64,000 nt of DNA from Thereva unica (GCA_949987705.1 OX465283.1:159789850-159853849); one strand, 5' to 3'. Positions 11,693 to 21,686 are shown, numbered from the stretch's first letter. A program made the numbers and translations. The notes: generated by a model not told the origin, from the letters alone.

Positions 11693-12036
11693 CCAGTCAG
11701 TGGAAGCTTTATCTTTGCTTTGAAATGCGACTCTGATGAAAACTATAAGTTTTTGACCATGGCGAGTAGCGCGGCGCTGTTATTTTCAATTAAAGGTGTA
11801 ACAAAAAGGTGTTCAAAGAATGAAGTTGTAAATCCATAGATCTTTTTTGTATTCATATCATTTTCTTGTATGTCTAAGCGACTGTTATTAAATAAAGGAC
11901 CAATTTAACGAAATGTCTTCATTGTTAATCAATTTTAATATCTTCTTATTCTTCTTTATCGGCTCTATAGCCAAAATCTGGTCCCTTCTTGTCGCAAATG
12001 TTCTATCCACCGGTCCCGATTCAGAGCTGATGTCAT

Positions 12037-12954
12037 GCAGTTATGGCAGCGAAACTTGGACTATGACCCAGGACATAGAGGAACGAGTCAACAGGTTTGA
12101 GAGAAAAATTCTCAGATGCATAATAGGCCCAATCAGAGAGGATGGAATATGACGAAGAAGATACACCAACGAATTGTATGAAATTTTTGACGACCCACAA
12201 CTCTCAACTTTAATCAAAATTAACAGACTGAGACTAGCCGGCCACGTAATCAGGATGGAAGATAATCGTATCCCAAAACGACTTATAGCCTCGGTAGCCT
12301 AGGGAGTAAGGCGTCTGGCTACTATCCCAGAGGTCCCGGGTTCGAATCCCGGCCAGCCCCACGGTCCTTCGCCTTTTCCACTTTCCCACCTACATAACTT
12401 TCCTTCTTTCTTCTTCCCTCTTTACATTCCTGATTCCTTCTGTCATAGCCTTCCTTAGCCCTTCCCCGCTTCACCAAAAGCGCATGTCATCGGTTGGTTG
12501 ATGAGATTCAACTCGTTTCAGGAGGCATAACACTCCAGCGAGTTGTTTCTCGATGCCCCGATGACAAAGTCGCCAGTAATGGTTGGGAGTAGGTGGACTG
12601 CAAAAATATCGCTGGTAGGTTGTGACAGTTCCTTTCTTCCCCGACTAGAGCTGCTGTTCGACATTGCACTCTATATGAAGAAAATAGACTGTCGACACAG
12701 TATAAAGGGCGTTTCCTGTGACTCTAGTCTTTCACATAAAAAAAAAAAAAAAGCCTCAGAAATTTCGGGTAGTAGGCTAGTAGGTAGACCCACCCAGGAG
12801 GAGATGGATAGACTCTGTGACGGCTGACGCAGAGGCAATGCTTAACATCCGGAACTGGAGACATGCTGCAAGGGACCGTCAAACTTTGAGAAATGCCCTA
12901 GAGGAGGCCAAGGCTCGATTTGGGCTGTAGCGCCATTGGATGGATGGATGGATG
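12037..12954 (+). mobile_element. RTE-type LINE 3' end, 5'-truncated, holding a SINE
   Basis: Plus-strand coding begins with SYGSETWTMTQ near 12038-12072 and continues through RVNRFERKILR, then (one frame change near 12150) RRRYTNELYEIF, RLRLAGHVIRMEDNR and IPKRL near 12285. After the SINE at 12293-12751 it resumes with a GRPT..RW..SV block and ends EEAKARFGL, stop, then a (GGAT)n tail at 12936-12953. Typical C-terminus and short-tandem tail of RTE-like LINEs. Removing the SINE restores a continuous frame across the junction. Confidence 0.8.
12293..12751 (+). mobile_element. tRNA-derived SINE with poly(A) tail
   Basis: The head (12293-12360) looks like a degenerate tRNA: an A-box-like GGTAGCCTAGGGAGTAAGG and a B-box-like GGTTCGAATCC (12339-12349) flanked by CCCGG/CCGGC arms. 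These are the internal RNA polymerase III promoter elements. A body of about 380 bp follows, ending in an A run (12738-12751). The hexamer AGCCTC occurs on both sides (12287-12292 and 12752-12757), the target duplication, and joining the flanks restores the LINE reading frame. A second head lies on the minus strand at 49521-49592. Confidence 0.85.
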
Positions 12955-13059
12955 GTCATCCAGTTTGGCATCCTTAAGCTCCGGGCGTCCTGATATACAC
13001 CGTTCTTCCAGAGTTTCAGCGGAGGTTGGATCTCCCTCGCTGTCGCCCTCTTTTTTTCT

Positions 13060-14230
13060 TTTGAGCCAGTACAATGTAATACTTCAAATGAGGTGCTATC
13101 ATAATGCCAAAATGAAGTAAGAAAACGAAAAATAAGTAAGAAAACGAAACTGCCTCCGAGTAAGAGTAAGAGATTAAGAAACCAATGCCTCCCTCAACAA
13201 TGTACATTTAAATTTTACAATGCCAATCGCACTTCACCTCACTTCAAGTTGATAGGTGTGAATTTTACTGCACCAAACTCGAAGTAAGAAAAAAGAAACC
13301 TACATATATCTCTTCTCTACGTACTTATATTTACAATCAACACCTCGCCTCATTTCCTCATGTATGTTAAAAATTGAGTAGTACATTATTTTTGAACCGG
13401 GCGACACGTCGCCATTGTACTGGTCGCAAATTGTGCACCTTCATATATATAGTTGTATATTTTATTCGTTGTTGACGGTCGCTATGTCGGTCGCCCTCAG
13501 CATGTTTACAGCATACCTGCCCAGCCAGGCCTCGTTTCGCAAAACATGGGAAAATAAATACCAGCCATTAAAAGCAAAAAAAATGAAAGAAAAGGCCCAG
13601 ATTTTCTTTTAATAACCCCAAAACTTGACAGGTATTGACGTCACTGTAATCTTCAATAATCATCAAAACGAAAGGCGAAAACCTTGAGGAGACGAGACGT
13701 AGGACACACAATTCTGTAATGTCTAAATGTGTAAAATGAGACCATTACGTCTCCTTAAGAAGCACTTGCGTCTGATCGCCCTTAATGCTTCTATTTTTAT
13801 AGTCATTAACGGATGGGGAATATTTACAGATGGGGGGGGGGGGGTGGAAGATGTAGAAATCCTCTCCATTTTTACCCGACAAAAATAAGTTGACAAAAGG
13901 TTTGCTGATGTCTGGCTGAACTGAACCCTGATGAAGGATATTTACTGGCTGACCTTGAAGATGTTTGCTGTTTTCGCCTTCTAGTAAGATGGGGGCTTTT
14001 GCAGTAATAGAGACTTTCAGAATTTTTTAACAATACTTATGTAAAATCGGAATTTGAATAACATGGACGTATTAAAGTAATTTTGGGCTTACAAAGAATT
14101 GGGGAATTTTTGATGTCACCAAGTACCCCCGGTGCACGAATTTTGATACCTAACCAGACGCAAATACCAGTCACCACTAGCGCCAAGTATATTTTAGAGC
14201 GAGATTTGGCTGCAAAAAACGTGATTTTTC
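13060..14230. other. Unassigned stretch with short AAGTAAGAAAACGAAA duplication
   Basis: No gene or bounded element. A near-exact 18-bp tandem duplication containing GTAAGAAAACGAAA occurs at 13116-13150. A G run lies near 13830. Confidence 0.35.
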
Positions 14231-14233
14231 GAG

Positions 14234-14251
14234 TAGGTTAGGTTAGGTTAG
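14234..14251. repeat. Short TTAGG (telomere-type) array
   Basis: TAGGTTAGGTTAGGTTAG at 14234-14251 is about 3.5 units of the pentamer TTAGG, the canonical insect telomere repeat, although Diptera are known to have lost it. It lies at the 3' end of the minus-strand LINE at 14254-16513, so on that strand the LINE ends in a CCTAA-type tail. It may be the element's own 3' tandem tail rather than telomeric DNA. Confidence 0.75.
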
Positions 14252-14253
14252 AT

Positions 14254-16513
14254 ATGGCTGAGCTGTTGGTTTGGGCTCATACACTTAGGCCAAAAGGATA
14301 GGCCCTTTGTGATGCCATAGTGATCGCACTTTAAACTTGTTCAAGTGTCGTTTCTTCGCTAAACCATCTCGAAGAAGTAATGAATCTTTTAAGTTGCGGG
14401 ATCCCGATCTTTGAGATCTCCGTAAGCGTGTTTAAAAAGGGCTCACCAAATGCGCTTAGTCTCTTTCTGCATAGGGCTGGACAGTGACAGAGGAGATGTA
14501 GTACACTTTCCTCCTCGTCCGGATTTTTACAGCTTCTACAAAAATCGTAGGTCTCAAGACCTAAGCGGGTCGCATGCGTCCCTATCAGACAGTGTCCGGT
14601 ATGCGCTCCCACTATAGCTGAGAGGTCTGGTCTACCGAGACTCAGTAATGAGGTGGTCCGCCGAAGATCATAAGAGGGCCAGGTTACTTTGGCCATCATG
14701 CATTTATTAAGATCTCTCCAATGGTTTTTCGCTTGTAACATTGTGTGCTGTTTGCATTGGAGTTTATAAGTGGCCAAGGCATACCAACTCTTTCCTTTTC
14801 CGGAAGGAGAGTAGCGGTCGTGCCCTTCCTAGCCAGTTCGTCAGCTTTACAATTTCCCTCTATATTTCGGTGCCCAGGCACCCATACGAGGAGGGTCCTC
14901 AACTGTTGAGCCATCTCGTTAAGAGATCTGCGACATTCAGAGGTAGTTCTAGAGCTGCTTGTGCAAGAGCGCAGGGCTTTCAGAGCCGCCTGACTATCTG
15001 AGAAGATGTAAACAGTCCGTTTTCTGTCGCCTTGTTGGTTGATCAGTAGTACAGCCTCATGTATTTGCTAAAACCTCTGCTTGGTATACACTACAGTGAT
15101 CGGGTAGTCGAAAGGAGACTTCAATCCCAAGCTCTGGGGAAAATACTCCTCCTCCTACTCGACCTTCGAGTTTAGAGCCATCAGTAAAGAAGTTTGTGGC
15201 ACCTTGAGAACTGTGTGGTCTGTTTCTCCATTCACAACGTGAAGGGATGTGGACTCCGTAGTTTCTTGTGAAGTTGATTTCGGGTATGCAGAAGTCCGTT
15301 TTTATGGGGATGGTAACAGAGTCCAGCACTTTCGTGTGTCCTCCTACGATTCCGGTCCAAAAGCCAGATTCTTTTATTCTAAGGGCTGCGATGGTTGCGC
15401 TTTTCTTAGCCACAAGATTTAAAAGAGGAAGGAATAGCATAACATTTAGGGCGTCTGTAGGAGTGGAGCGAAGGGCTCCTGTTATGCATAACTCCGCACA
15501 TCTTTGTACTTTCTGTAGTTTATTGAGCACAGTGGACTTATTTAGGGTTGGCCACCATACTAAGACCCCGTATAGGAGTATTGGACGGACAATCGCTGTA
15601 TAGATCCATCGTACTATGTTCGGGGAGAAACCCCATTTCTTCCCTAGAGATTTTTTGCAAGCGAAAAGCGCTATGTTCGCTTTCTTAATGCGCTCTTCTG
15701 TGTTTTCATTCCAGAGGAGCTTCTTGTCCAGGGTTATTCCCAGATATTTGGCACTGTTGCTGAATTTGAGCCTGACATTGTTTAGCCGGGGTGGAGTTAG
15801 TTGTGGAGTTTTATATCTCCTCGTGAAGAGAACTAATTCTGTTTTATCAGGGTTAACGCTGAGTCCGCGGGTGGCAGCCCAGTTTGAAAGAGTTAGTAAC
15901 GCCGCCTCCATGAGATCACAGAGGACTTGTGGGAATTTTCCTTTTATGATGATGACAATGTCATCCGCGTACGCCAGTACATAATGTCCCACTGCCTCCA
16001 AGCGTCGCAGCAGCTGGTTCACGGTCGCGACCCATAAAAGTGGAGAAAGCACTCCTCCTTGCGGGGTACCTCTGTTGACGGCCCTTCGAACCGAGCAGTC
16101 GCCAAGGGTTGAGCTCACGATCCTGCCGGTAAGCATTTGATGTATAAGAGACACCAGCGGCGCCTCTATTCTCAGCTTCGCCAAGGCCAGGGTAATGGCG
16201 TCCGGGAGCACGTTGTTAAAAGCTCCCTCTATGTCAAGGAAAGCTACTAGGGTGTATTCCTTAATTTGGAGTGACTTTTCTATGGTTGAAACCAATAAGT
16301 GAAGGGCAGTATCCGTGGATCTGCCCTTTGTATAGGCGTGCTGCGCGCCAGAAAGCTCCGAGGTTGGTATGGTCTGCCTCAGATATATTTCAATTAGCCG
16401 TTCTAGAGTCTTCAATAAAAAGGATGATAGGCTGATTGCCCTGAAGTCTTTGGGTGTTGTATGGGAGGCTTTTCCTGCCTTGGGTATAAAAACCACTTTA
16501 ACTCTTTCCAGCT
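14254..16513 (-). mobile_element. RNase H-bearing LINE (I/R1/LOA-like), 5'-truncated
   Basis: The minus strand carries a long RT frame (16496-15057, 479 residues): FIPKAGK near the start, FRAISLSSFLLKTLERL, a catalytic DIEGAF block, GTPQGGVLSPLLW and AYADDIV near residue 177. An RNase H domain begins with TDGSK near residue 440. A frameshift near 15060 breaks it; the rest follows as FSDSQAALKAL, then VWVPGHRNIEGNCKADELA, and a terminal Cys/His cluster (CRSCKNPDEEESVLHLLCHC) near 14470-14550. RT plus RNase H plus the C-terminal knuckle is typical of I, R1, LOA and related clades. It lacks ORF1 and endonuclease: homology stops near 16513, the usual 5' truncation. Confidence 0.88.
15057..16496 (-). 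pseudogene. Reverse transcriptase/RNase H polyprotein fragment
   Basis: This is the best-preserved RT frame in the window: 479 residues with all palm motifs present (DIEGAF, TPQGG, YADD, a KYLGI thumb) and the first RNase H residues. It would copy element RNA at the nicked target and degrade the RNA strand. The coding sequence is 5'-truncated (homology continues for about five residues above 16496) and shifted at 15060, so no complete protein can be made. Good conservation suggests this copy inserted more recently than the other LINEs here. Confidence 0.88.
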
Positions 16514-16529
16514 AGAAGGAATACAGTTG

Positions 16530-16800
16530 GACCTTTCGAGTAAGAGGATGAGATTTTTTTGAAATGTTGGTACTCACAGTGACTATGAGATATATCTTTT
16601 CATTATTGCGTTTTCCGGAAAATTTTTGGGAACGCAAAGTGACCTATCGAGTAAGAACTTTGAATTACTCTTAAAATGTAGTGCTTACGGAATAGAAAAA
16701 ATTATGTTGATATGCCTAGTCAAATATGATGCTAATGCATTGGCAAACCACTTTTTTTGTTGTAGTTTTGGGACCGCGACTGACCTATCGAATAACAGTT
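16530..16800. repeat. Degenerate direct repeats with GACCTATCGA core
   Basis: The string GACCTWTCGARTAA appears at 16530, 16641 and 16782, each after TTTTGGGA-type sequence in the second and third copies. Spacings are 111 and 141 bp. These look like an eroded tandem array next to the 5'-truncation point of the LINE. A fainter TTTTGGGACAACGC copy lies near 16976. Confidence 0.5.
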
Positions 16801-17129
16801 TCAAACTACAACCAAATTAAAGTTTGCACATTTTACTAACAGTATACACAAGTCTGCCGGATATGTGGCGGTGTCAAGACCCTGAAAAACCTCCTTTTAT
16901 TTTAGTGTTTAAGTACTACACAAATCTTTGTGTGTGAAATGTCATCGCAAGAATGATGGATGCCTAGTTAAATTTTTGGGACAACGCAGCCACTACGAAG
17001 AATTTCTTGCAAAAGTAAAGTTTATGCCAGCAAGCCCAAGACCATTAACGAAGTCAAAGCTAACAGAAGATCCGAAATACATAGCTGCTGTAACGCCTAA
17101 AATGTTGGCCAATATTATGCATGGCCGAA

Positions 17130-17350
17130 CACTAGTTTCTTTTTTGGGTATCGAATGAAGGTCGTCATTTAATTGACATTTTGTTCAAAAACGGATTCGA
17201 AATAAATGACAGAGCATAGCCTAAATAAATATTGCCCAGTTGTCAAAATCGGCAAAATTTCAGAGATATTCAATGTTGAAATACCGAAAGTCTAGAGGGC
17301 GCACCCCATCTAGTTAGAAAATTTATATAGTGCGGCACCCATAATAAAAT
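17130..17350 (-). repeat. Dispersed repeat shared with 10741-10990 (inverted)
   Basis: Segments here match the reverse complement of 10741-10990: TTGGGTATCGAATGAAGGTC against GACGTCCTTTCGATACCCAA, TCAATGTTGAAATACCGAAA against CTTTCAGTATTTCAACATTG, and the GGGCGCACCCCATCTAG block against CTAGGTGGAGTGCGCC. No coding is recognised. The other copy lies inside the hAT-like element at 10574-11692, so this may be another remnant of that family. Confidence 0.6.
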
Positions 17351-17600
17351 TTGGAAACCACTGCATTACGGAATGTAGCAACTCTGGCAAAAGTTTACTG
17401 TTTTTACCACAATGATTGCTCCACTGAAATAAATGACTATCTGCCTCCACGAAAATATTTTTCCAGCAACACAACACTTGCTTGCTTGTCTCACTCTTTT
17501 TTTTTTCTTAAAAGAACACGTTTTGGCACCAGAGCGGGTTTTTTTCTTACAATTTTCGAATTTGTGCATGATATAAATCCTTATAATAAAACTTGTTAAC
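17351..17600 (+). pseudogene. LINE reverse transcriptase C-terminal tail remnant
   Basis: The plus-strand frame contains LRNVATLAKVYCFYHNDCST then EINDYLPP, resembling the C-terminal tail of the CR1/Jockey-like LINE at 33227-33517 (RNVAALSKFYRYYYSDYSTE). No upstream RT is present; only about 80 codons remain. The later part of the frame is poorly conserved. Confidence 0.55.
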
Positions 17601-18390
17601 CTATTGAATATCTGTTGGTTTTTTCCTCAAGAATATTTGATCATAGTTCGATTTTTAAAGTATGGCTGGGCGAGCTTCCCTCCAGGGGTCTCTTGTCTTT
17701 GTTGTTGATTGTTGCAGGATCATCCTTCCCCAGGTATCCACAATGGAACCCGATGCGAACCAAATTTAGGCATTGAGCGGCATAACGAGGATCTTCATAA
17801 CCCCCCTCCTTAACGTTTGCTTAGGTGCTTGTAGAGAACTTCCCGAGCCAGGCTCTTCAGGGCTCCCAACTCATGCGGGGGGGCATGAGAAAGTATAATT
17901 ATACCCAACTTGCTACAACAGCATATCTGCGCCATTGTGCATATCACTAGTAAGCTTTTCTTGAAGGACCGGTGAAGGATAGGATAGGTATTAGAGTGAT
18001 TGGCAGTAGTGGAGGAGAATGCCATAGGCATTGCGGTTGAACCCTTGGGTATTGTACAAGTGTAGAAATACTGACTAAGGAAGATTGTTCCATAATTGAG
18101 TAATTTCGTTTATGAGCAAAATACTAGACGGTGTTAGCGAAAAAAAAAACAGAGAGCTGTGAGAATCCTCCTAAGGATGGTGTTGCGAGTATAACATTTC
18201 TCTTACGACGAAAGTGGTATCATGATATTGGAACAGGGCTGCTTTATTTCTGCGATAACTTAACGAATCTGTGGAGCTGCAAAAGATACTATCACTTATG
18301 TGTTTGATCGCATAGTTTTGCATCTTATCAACCAAAAAAACAATTACAGATCCAATAACATCTTTAAGAAAACTCAATTGAAATTAAAAC
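17600..18390. other. Unassigned stretch
   Basis: I see no gene, repeat ends or recognisable retroelement motif here up to the Transib left end. Confidence 0.35.
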
Positions 18391-18394
18391 GTCT

Positions 18395-18431
18395 CACAGT
18401 GGGCGGAAACGCCAAAAAGCTGGCCAAAATA
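18395..18431 (+). repeat. Transib left terminal inverted repeat
   Basis: A 37-bp terminal repeat, starting with heptamer CACAGTG. It is identical to the reverse complement of 21650-21686. Beyond base 37 the two ends diverge (left continues CAAAAAATG). Confidence 0.93.
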
Positions 18432-18661
18432 CAAAAAATGAAGATTATTTTTCCCACTTTTAACGGCTGGAGTAGTTCTAGTGGTAACCCTGGCAGTAGG
18501 AATGACGGTTAATAAGGGCCCGGGACCCCTACCAGGAACTGGAATTCATTTTTCGCCGACCATTTATCGTGACGCATCGGCCGCTCGCTACGCATTAAAA
18601 ATAACGTTCACGTAAAAGTGCCAGGAAAATTTTCAAAATACAGTGATTTATGTTTTAAAAA

Positions 18662-21320
18662 ATGGATATTGTTCCGGAAAGTAAGTACAATTAAAATGTC
18701 TAAGTAGCGCTTTATTTATTTCATTTGGCAATTAATTAAAAAACCTTAAAATCAAGCATAATTTCGTTTTTTTCGTGGTCAATTATAGTAACTAAAAAAG
18801 CAATAAGTTACACTGTTATCAAGTGGTACCTATGAAATTAGTTTTAAATTGTTTATTGGTACTTCCTTCGTTGATGTGCCAAATTGTAGCTGCTACTTTT
18901 TGCAACTCTCGGAGTTTTTAAACATTTTGTGCGCCGGTGCACGATAAACTGTGTCAATTTGTGTAGGTTTGTACTCATTAATCACAGATTTGATATTTAC
19001 ATTGTATGTAATTGTAACTATTTTTTGTACTGCGTTTTTTATTATTAATAATAATGTTGTAAATACAGGAATTCAAAATATGTTCAAAGCAATGTCTTTA
19101 CAACATTTTTATAATAACTATTAATAATTAACAATTAAAAAAATTGCATTACGGAATATTTTTAATATTTAACAAATTATAAAATACAGCGAAAAAAACG
19201 TATAAAAAATATTTTTGTGAAAATTTTCAAATTTTTAATTTATTTTTTAATGTTTTATCTTTTCAGGCTCAAATACAAAAAAAAATAGTGTCCTATTCAA
19301 GAAAGGACATTTTTCAATTGATTCAAAATGAGTTGAATTCCAATAGTACAAAAATATTCAACATTATTGAGGAGAATATTACAACCAAACTTGGCCGCCC
19401 ATACACTTTGCCGGACAGTTTGAAAACTGTGCTATATAATGTCATAGTCCAGTTTAGAAAAAACTGGAAGAAATCACATCGAATTCAGGCAAGATTCTTT
19501 TCCAAATTCGAGGAATGGCTGAAAGTGGACATAATTTTCCTGGACGAAAATGCACCTGGGGACACAAGCACAGCAGGGCGCCCTTCATCAGAGTGGGAAG
19601 AACTGAGCGACCGCTCTAAACGGAGAAGGACGGAAGATATTCGAGCCGGGTATAATACAAAAGAATTAGCCTACGCAGCGCAGATGTCAATGAGGGCCTC
19701 GGGACAATTGGATGCTTCGAAAGTACTTAAAGACGTTACGGAAGGAAGTCCGACAAAACCGACCAGGTATCTGGACGCTATGAAGAACAATAAACCTGAC
19801 GTACTTTCAACGGATGAAGCATTGTCTCTTTTAGTCGAATGTAAATTGTCTAAAAATCAATATAATCTTATTCGGTCCACGAGCTTAGAGAAAAATTCCA
19901 AATTTTACCCCTCATATCAAAAAGTGCAGAAATCTAAAGAAAAATGTTACCCCGAAAATATTTTTGCGTCTGAAAGTGGAGCTTCAGTGCCGCTTCAAGA
20001 TTTGTTGAATCACACAGCCGAAAGGTTATTAATGTTGCAGTCTGATGTTTTTAGCAGGCTATGTAAAAAAGACATTCTTGATTTAGATTTAGTATGTAAT
20101 GGGGATACGATGGTACGTCCGGTCAAAGTGCTTACAAACAAAAATTCAGCGATGCAAGCAGCACAACATCCGATGAAAACATTTTTTTTGTTTCGCTCGT
20201 TCCCTTACAAATTTCATATATTGATAAAGAAACGAATTCACAAATAATCGTGTGGAAAAATCCACGAACTTCTTCCACTAGATTTTGTCGTCCCATTAAA
20301 GTTCTTTTTCTGCATGAAACGGCTGAAGTAACAAGAAAAGAAGTTGACTTGATAAAACAAGAAGAAGCAAATCTTAAACCATTAAAAATTATTATGCACA
20401 GCAAAAGCGTTACTGTCAGTTACAAACTTGCATTTACAATGGTAGATGGAAAAGTCATTAATTCTATAACCAGCATATCATCGAGTATGCGTTGCTATCT
20501 ATGCCAATCTATACATCAAAAGACTTTAACGACATTGACAAAATACTGCGGAAATCCATAGATGAAAATAATTTGCAATTTGGTGTTTCATCATTACATG
20601 CTTGGATTCGGATGATGGAATGTTGTTTGCATCTATCTTACAAACTAAGTTTACAAAAGTGGCAAGCGCGGAGTACAGATAAAAAAATTGTTGAGGAAGG
20701 GAAAAAAAATTCAACAAGGATTTCGCGAACGTTTGGGGCTTATTGTTGATCAACCCAAACAAAATTATGGGAGCTCAAATGACGGCAACACCGCGCGACG
20801 TTTTTTTGCACATTCTGATGTTTCTGCTGCAATAACGGGTGTAGATGAAAATTTAATCAAGCGATTTCATGTTATACTGCAAGTTTTGTCTTGTGGTTAT
20901 AAAATTGATGTGCAGAAATTTCAAAAATACACGGAAGAAACCGCAAGAAAATTTGTTGAGCTTTACCCATGGTACTTTATGCCGACCACTGCCCACAAAA
21001 TTCTAATTCATGGCCATCAAATTGTTGACAACTTGATGCTTCCTATTGGGCAAATGTCTGAAGAAGCTCAAGAGTCCTGCAATAAGGATTGCACGAAAAT
21101 GTGACCGCAAAAAAAACATTGAGGATGTTTTTCACAGACTGCTAATAACATCAGACCCAGTTATTTCTAGTTTACGAAAGCTTCCACAAAAAAAATACAA
21201 TTAATGTCTCGAGCAGCAATTGACTTGCTTGATCCCGATGTAGTAATGGAAGCTAATAAAGATGTAACGACATACATTGAAAGCGACTGCGAGGAAGAAC
21301 ATAATTCTGATAGCGATTAA
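18662..21320 (+). pseudogene. Transib-type (RAG1 core-like) transposase, frameshifted
   Basis: Probable exon 1 at 18662-18680 (MDIVPE) ends in donor GTAAGT; acceptor TTTTCAG ends at 19266. The large frame 19288-20247 carries an N-terminal region ending in a basic RRRTEDIR stretch. After a shift near 20170 come IIVWKNPRTSSTRFCRPIK-type sequence (20250-20490), then SSLHAWIRMMECCLHLSYKL near 20590-20655, GNTARRFF near 20782, and WYFMPTTAHKILIHGHQIV then LPIGQMSEEAQE near 20970-21078, the most conserved C-terminal signature of Transib transposases related to the RAG1 core. A KNIEDVFHRLLITSDP segment follows near 21120, and an acidic tail ends at 21318-21320. At least five frameshifts, several in A runs, kill it. 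The exon junction is also one base out of phase. Confidence 0.82.
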
Positions 21321-21452
21321 AAAAAAGTGTGAAATATTGAATTAAATATAAATGTACAGCAATTATTCTGCATTAATAAATTTTTCCAAATCCATTGTAC
21401 TTTTGTATTTCTTTTCCTAAATCCTGCCCCCTCCTCAAGAAGCGAATAATTT

Positions 21453-21640
21453 GTCATCAGCGACCTAAAAACCCCCGCATACCAATTTTCGTGAAATTCC
21501 CATGAAAATTGGCGATTTTTGGTATAGTTTTTGGGGATTTTTTGGCCGCCATTTTGTTTTTTTTTTTAATTTTTTTTTTTCAAAATCTTTTTCAGCGACC
21601 TAAAAAACCCCCGCATACCAATTTTGGTACAAATCAATTA
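21453..21640. repeat. Subterminal direct repeats in the Transib 3' region
   Basis: CAGCGACCTAAAAACCCCCG followed by CATACCAATTTT begins near 21459 and again near 21595 (with one extra A), about 136 bp apart. Between them are a TGAAAATTGGCG inverted-type motif and T-runs. Subterminal repeats often serve as transposase sites, but that role is inference. Confidence 0.75.
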
Positions 21641-21649
21641 ACTCCTTGA

Positions 21650-21686
21650 TATTTTGGCCAGCTTTTTGGCGTTTCCGCCCACTGTG
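21650..21686 (-). repeat. Transib right terminal inverted repeat
   Basis: Exact reverse complement of the left 37 bp, ending CCCACTGTG at 21686, followed by the GTCT flank. Confidence 0.93.

Larger units (their letters stand above)
11991..13060 (-). repeat. LINE 3'-end fragment split by a nested RTE insertion
   Basis: 11991-12036 and 12955-13060 are the two halves of one repeat that is continuous, in reverse complement, at 49390-49520 (matching blocks CACCGGTCCCGATTC near 12008 and CCAGTTTGGCATCC near 12960). At 49 kb the sense strand codes for an RTE-like C-terminal tail, so here the LINE is on the minus strand. A TCAT duplication (12033-12036 and 12955-12960 area) marks the insertion of the RTE 3' end between the halves. 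Confidence 0.7.
18395..21686 (+). mobile_element. Full-length Transib (RAG1-related) DNA transposon, inactive
   Basis: A 3292-bp element with 37-bp perfect terminal inverted repeats (18395-18431 and 21650-21686) beginning CACAGTGGGCGGAAACGCCA. Transib ends are known to start with a CACNNTG-like heptamer matching the V(D)J recombination signal heptamer CACAGTG, which is exact here. The interior holds a spliced, frameshifted transposase of the Transib/RAG1 type (18662-21320) and an AATAAA signal (21375-21380). GTCT is repeated on both sides (18391-18394 and 21687-21690); Transib usually duplicates 5 bp, so this is one base short. Perfect ends with several coding shifts are unusual for an old copy. 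Confidence 0.88.

Noticed and set aside
12293..12360. A functional tRNA gene
   Set aside because: Has A and B boxes, but the acceptor stem does not pair well and the sequence continues into a SINE body with poly-A and a target duplication.
12543..12827. Plus-strand open frame of 94 codons
   Set aside because: It runs from the SINE body through the poly-A into the RTE tail in the wrong frame, so it is an accident of nesting.
15268..15984. Plus-strand open frames of 111-122 codons
   Set aside because: Antisense shadows of the reverse transcriptase at 15057-16496.
16530..16800. CRISPR-like array
   Set aside because: Only three degenerate repeats with unequal spacing in a eukaryotic genome.
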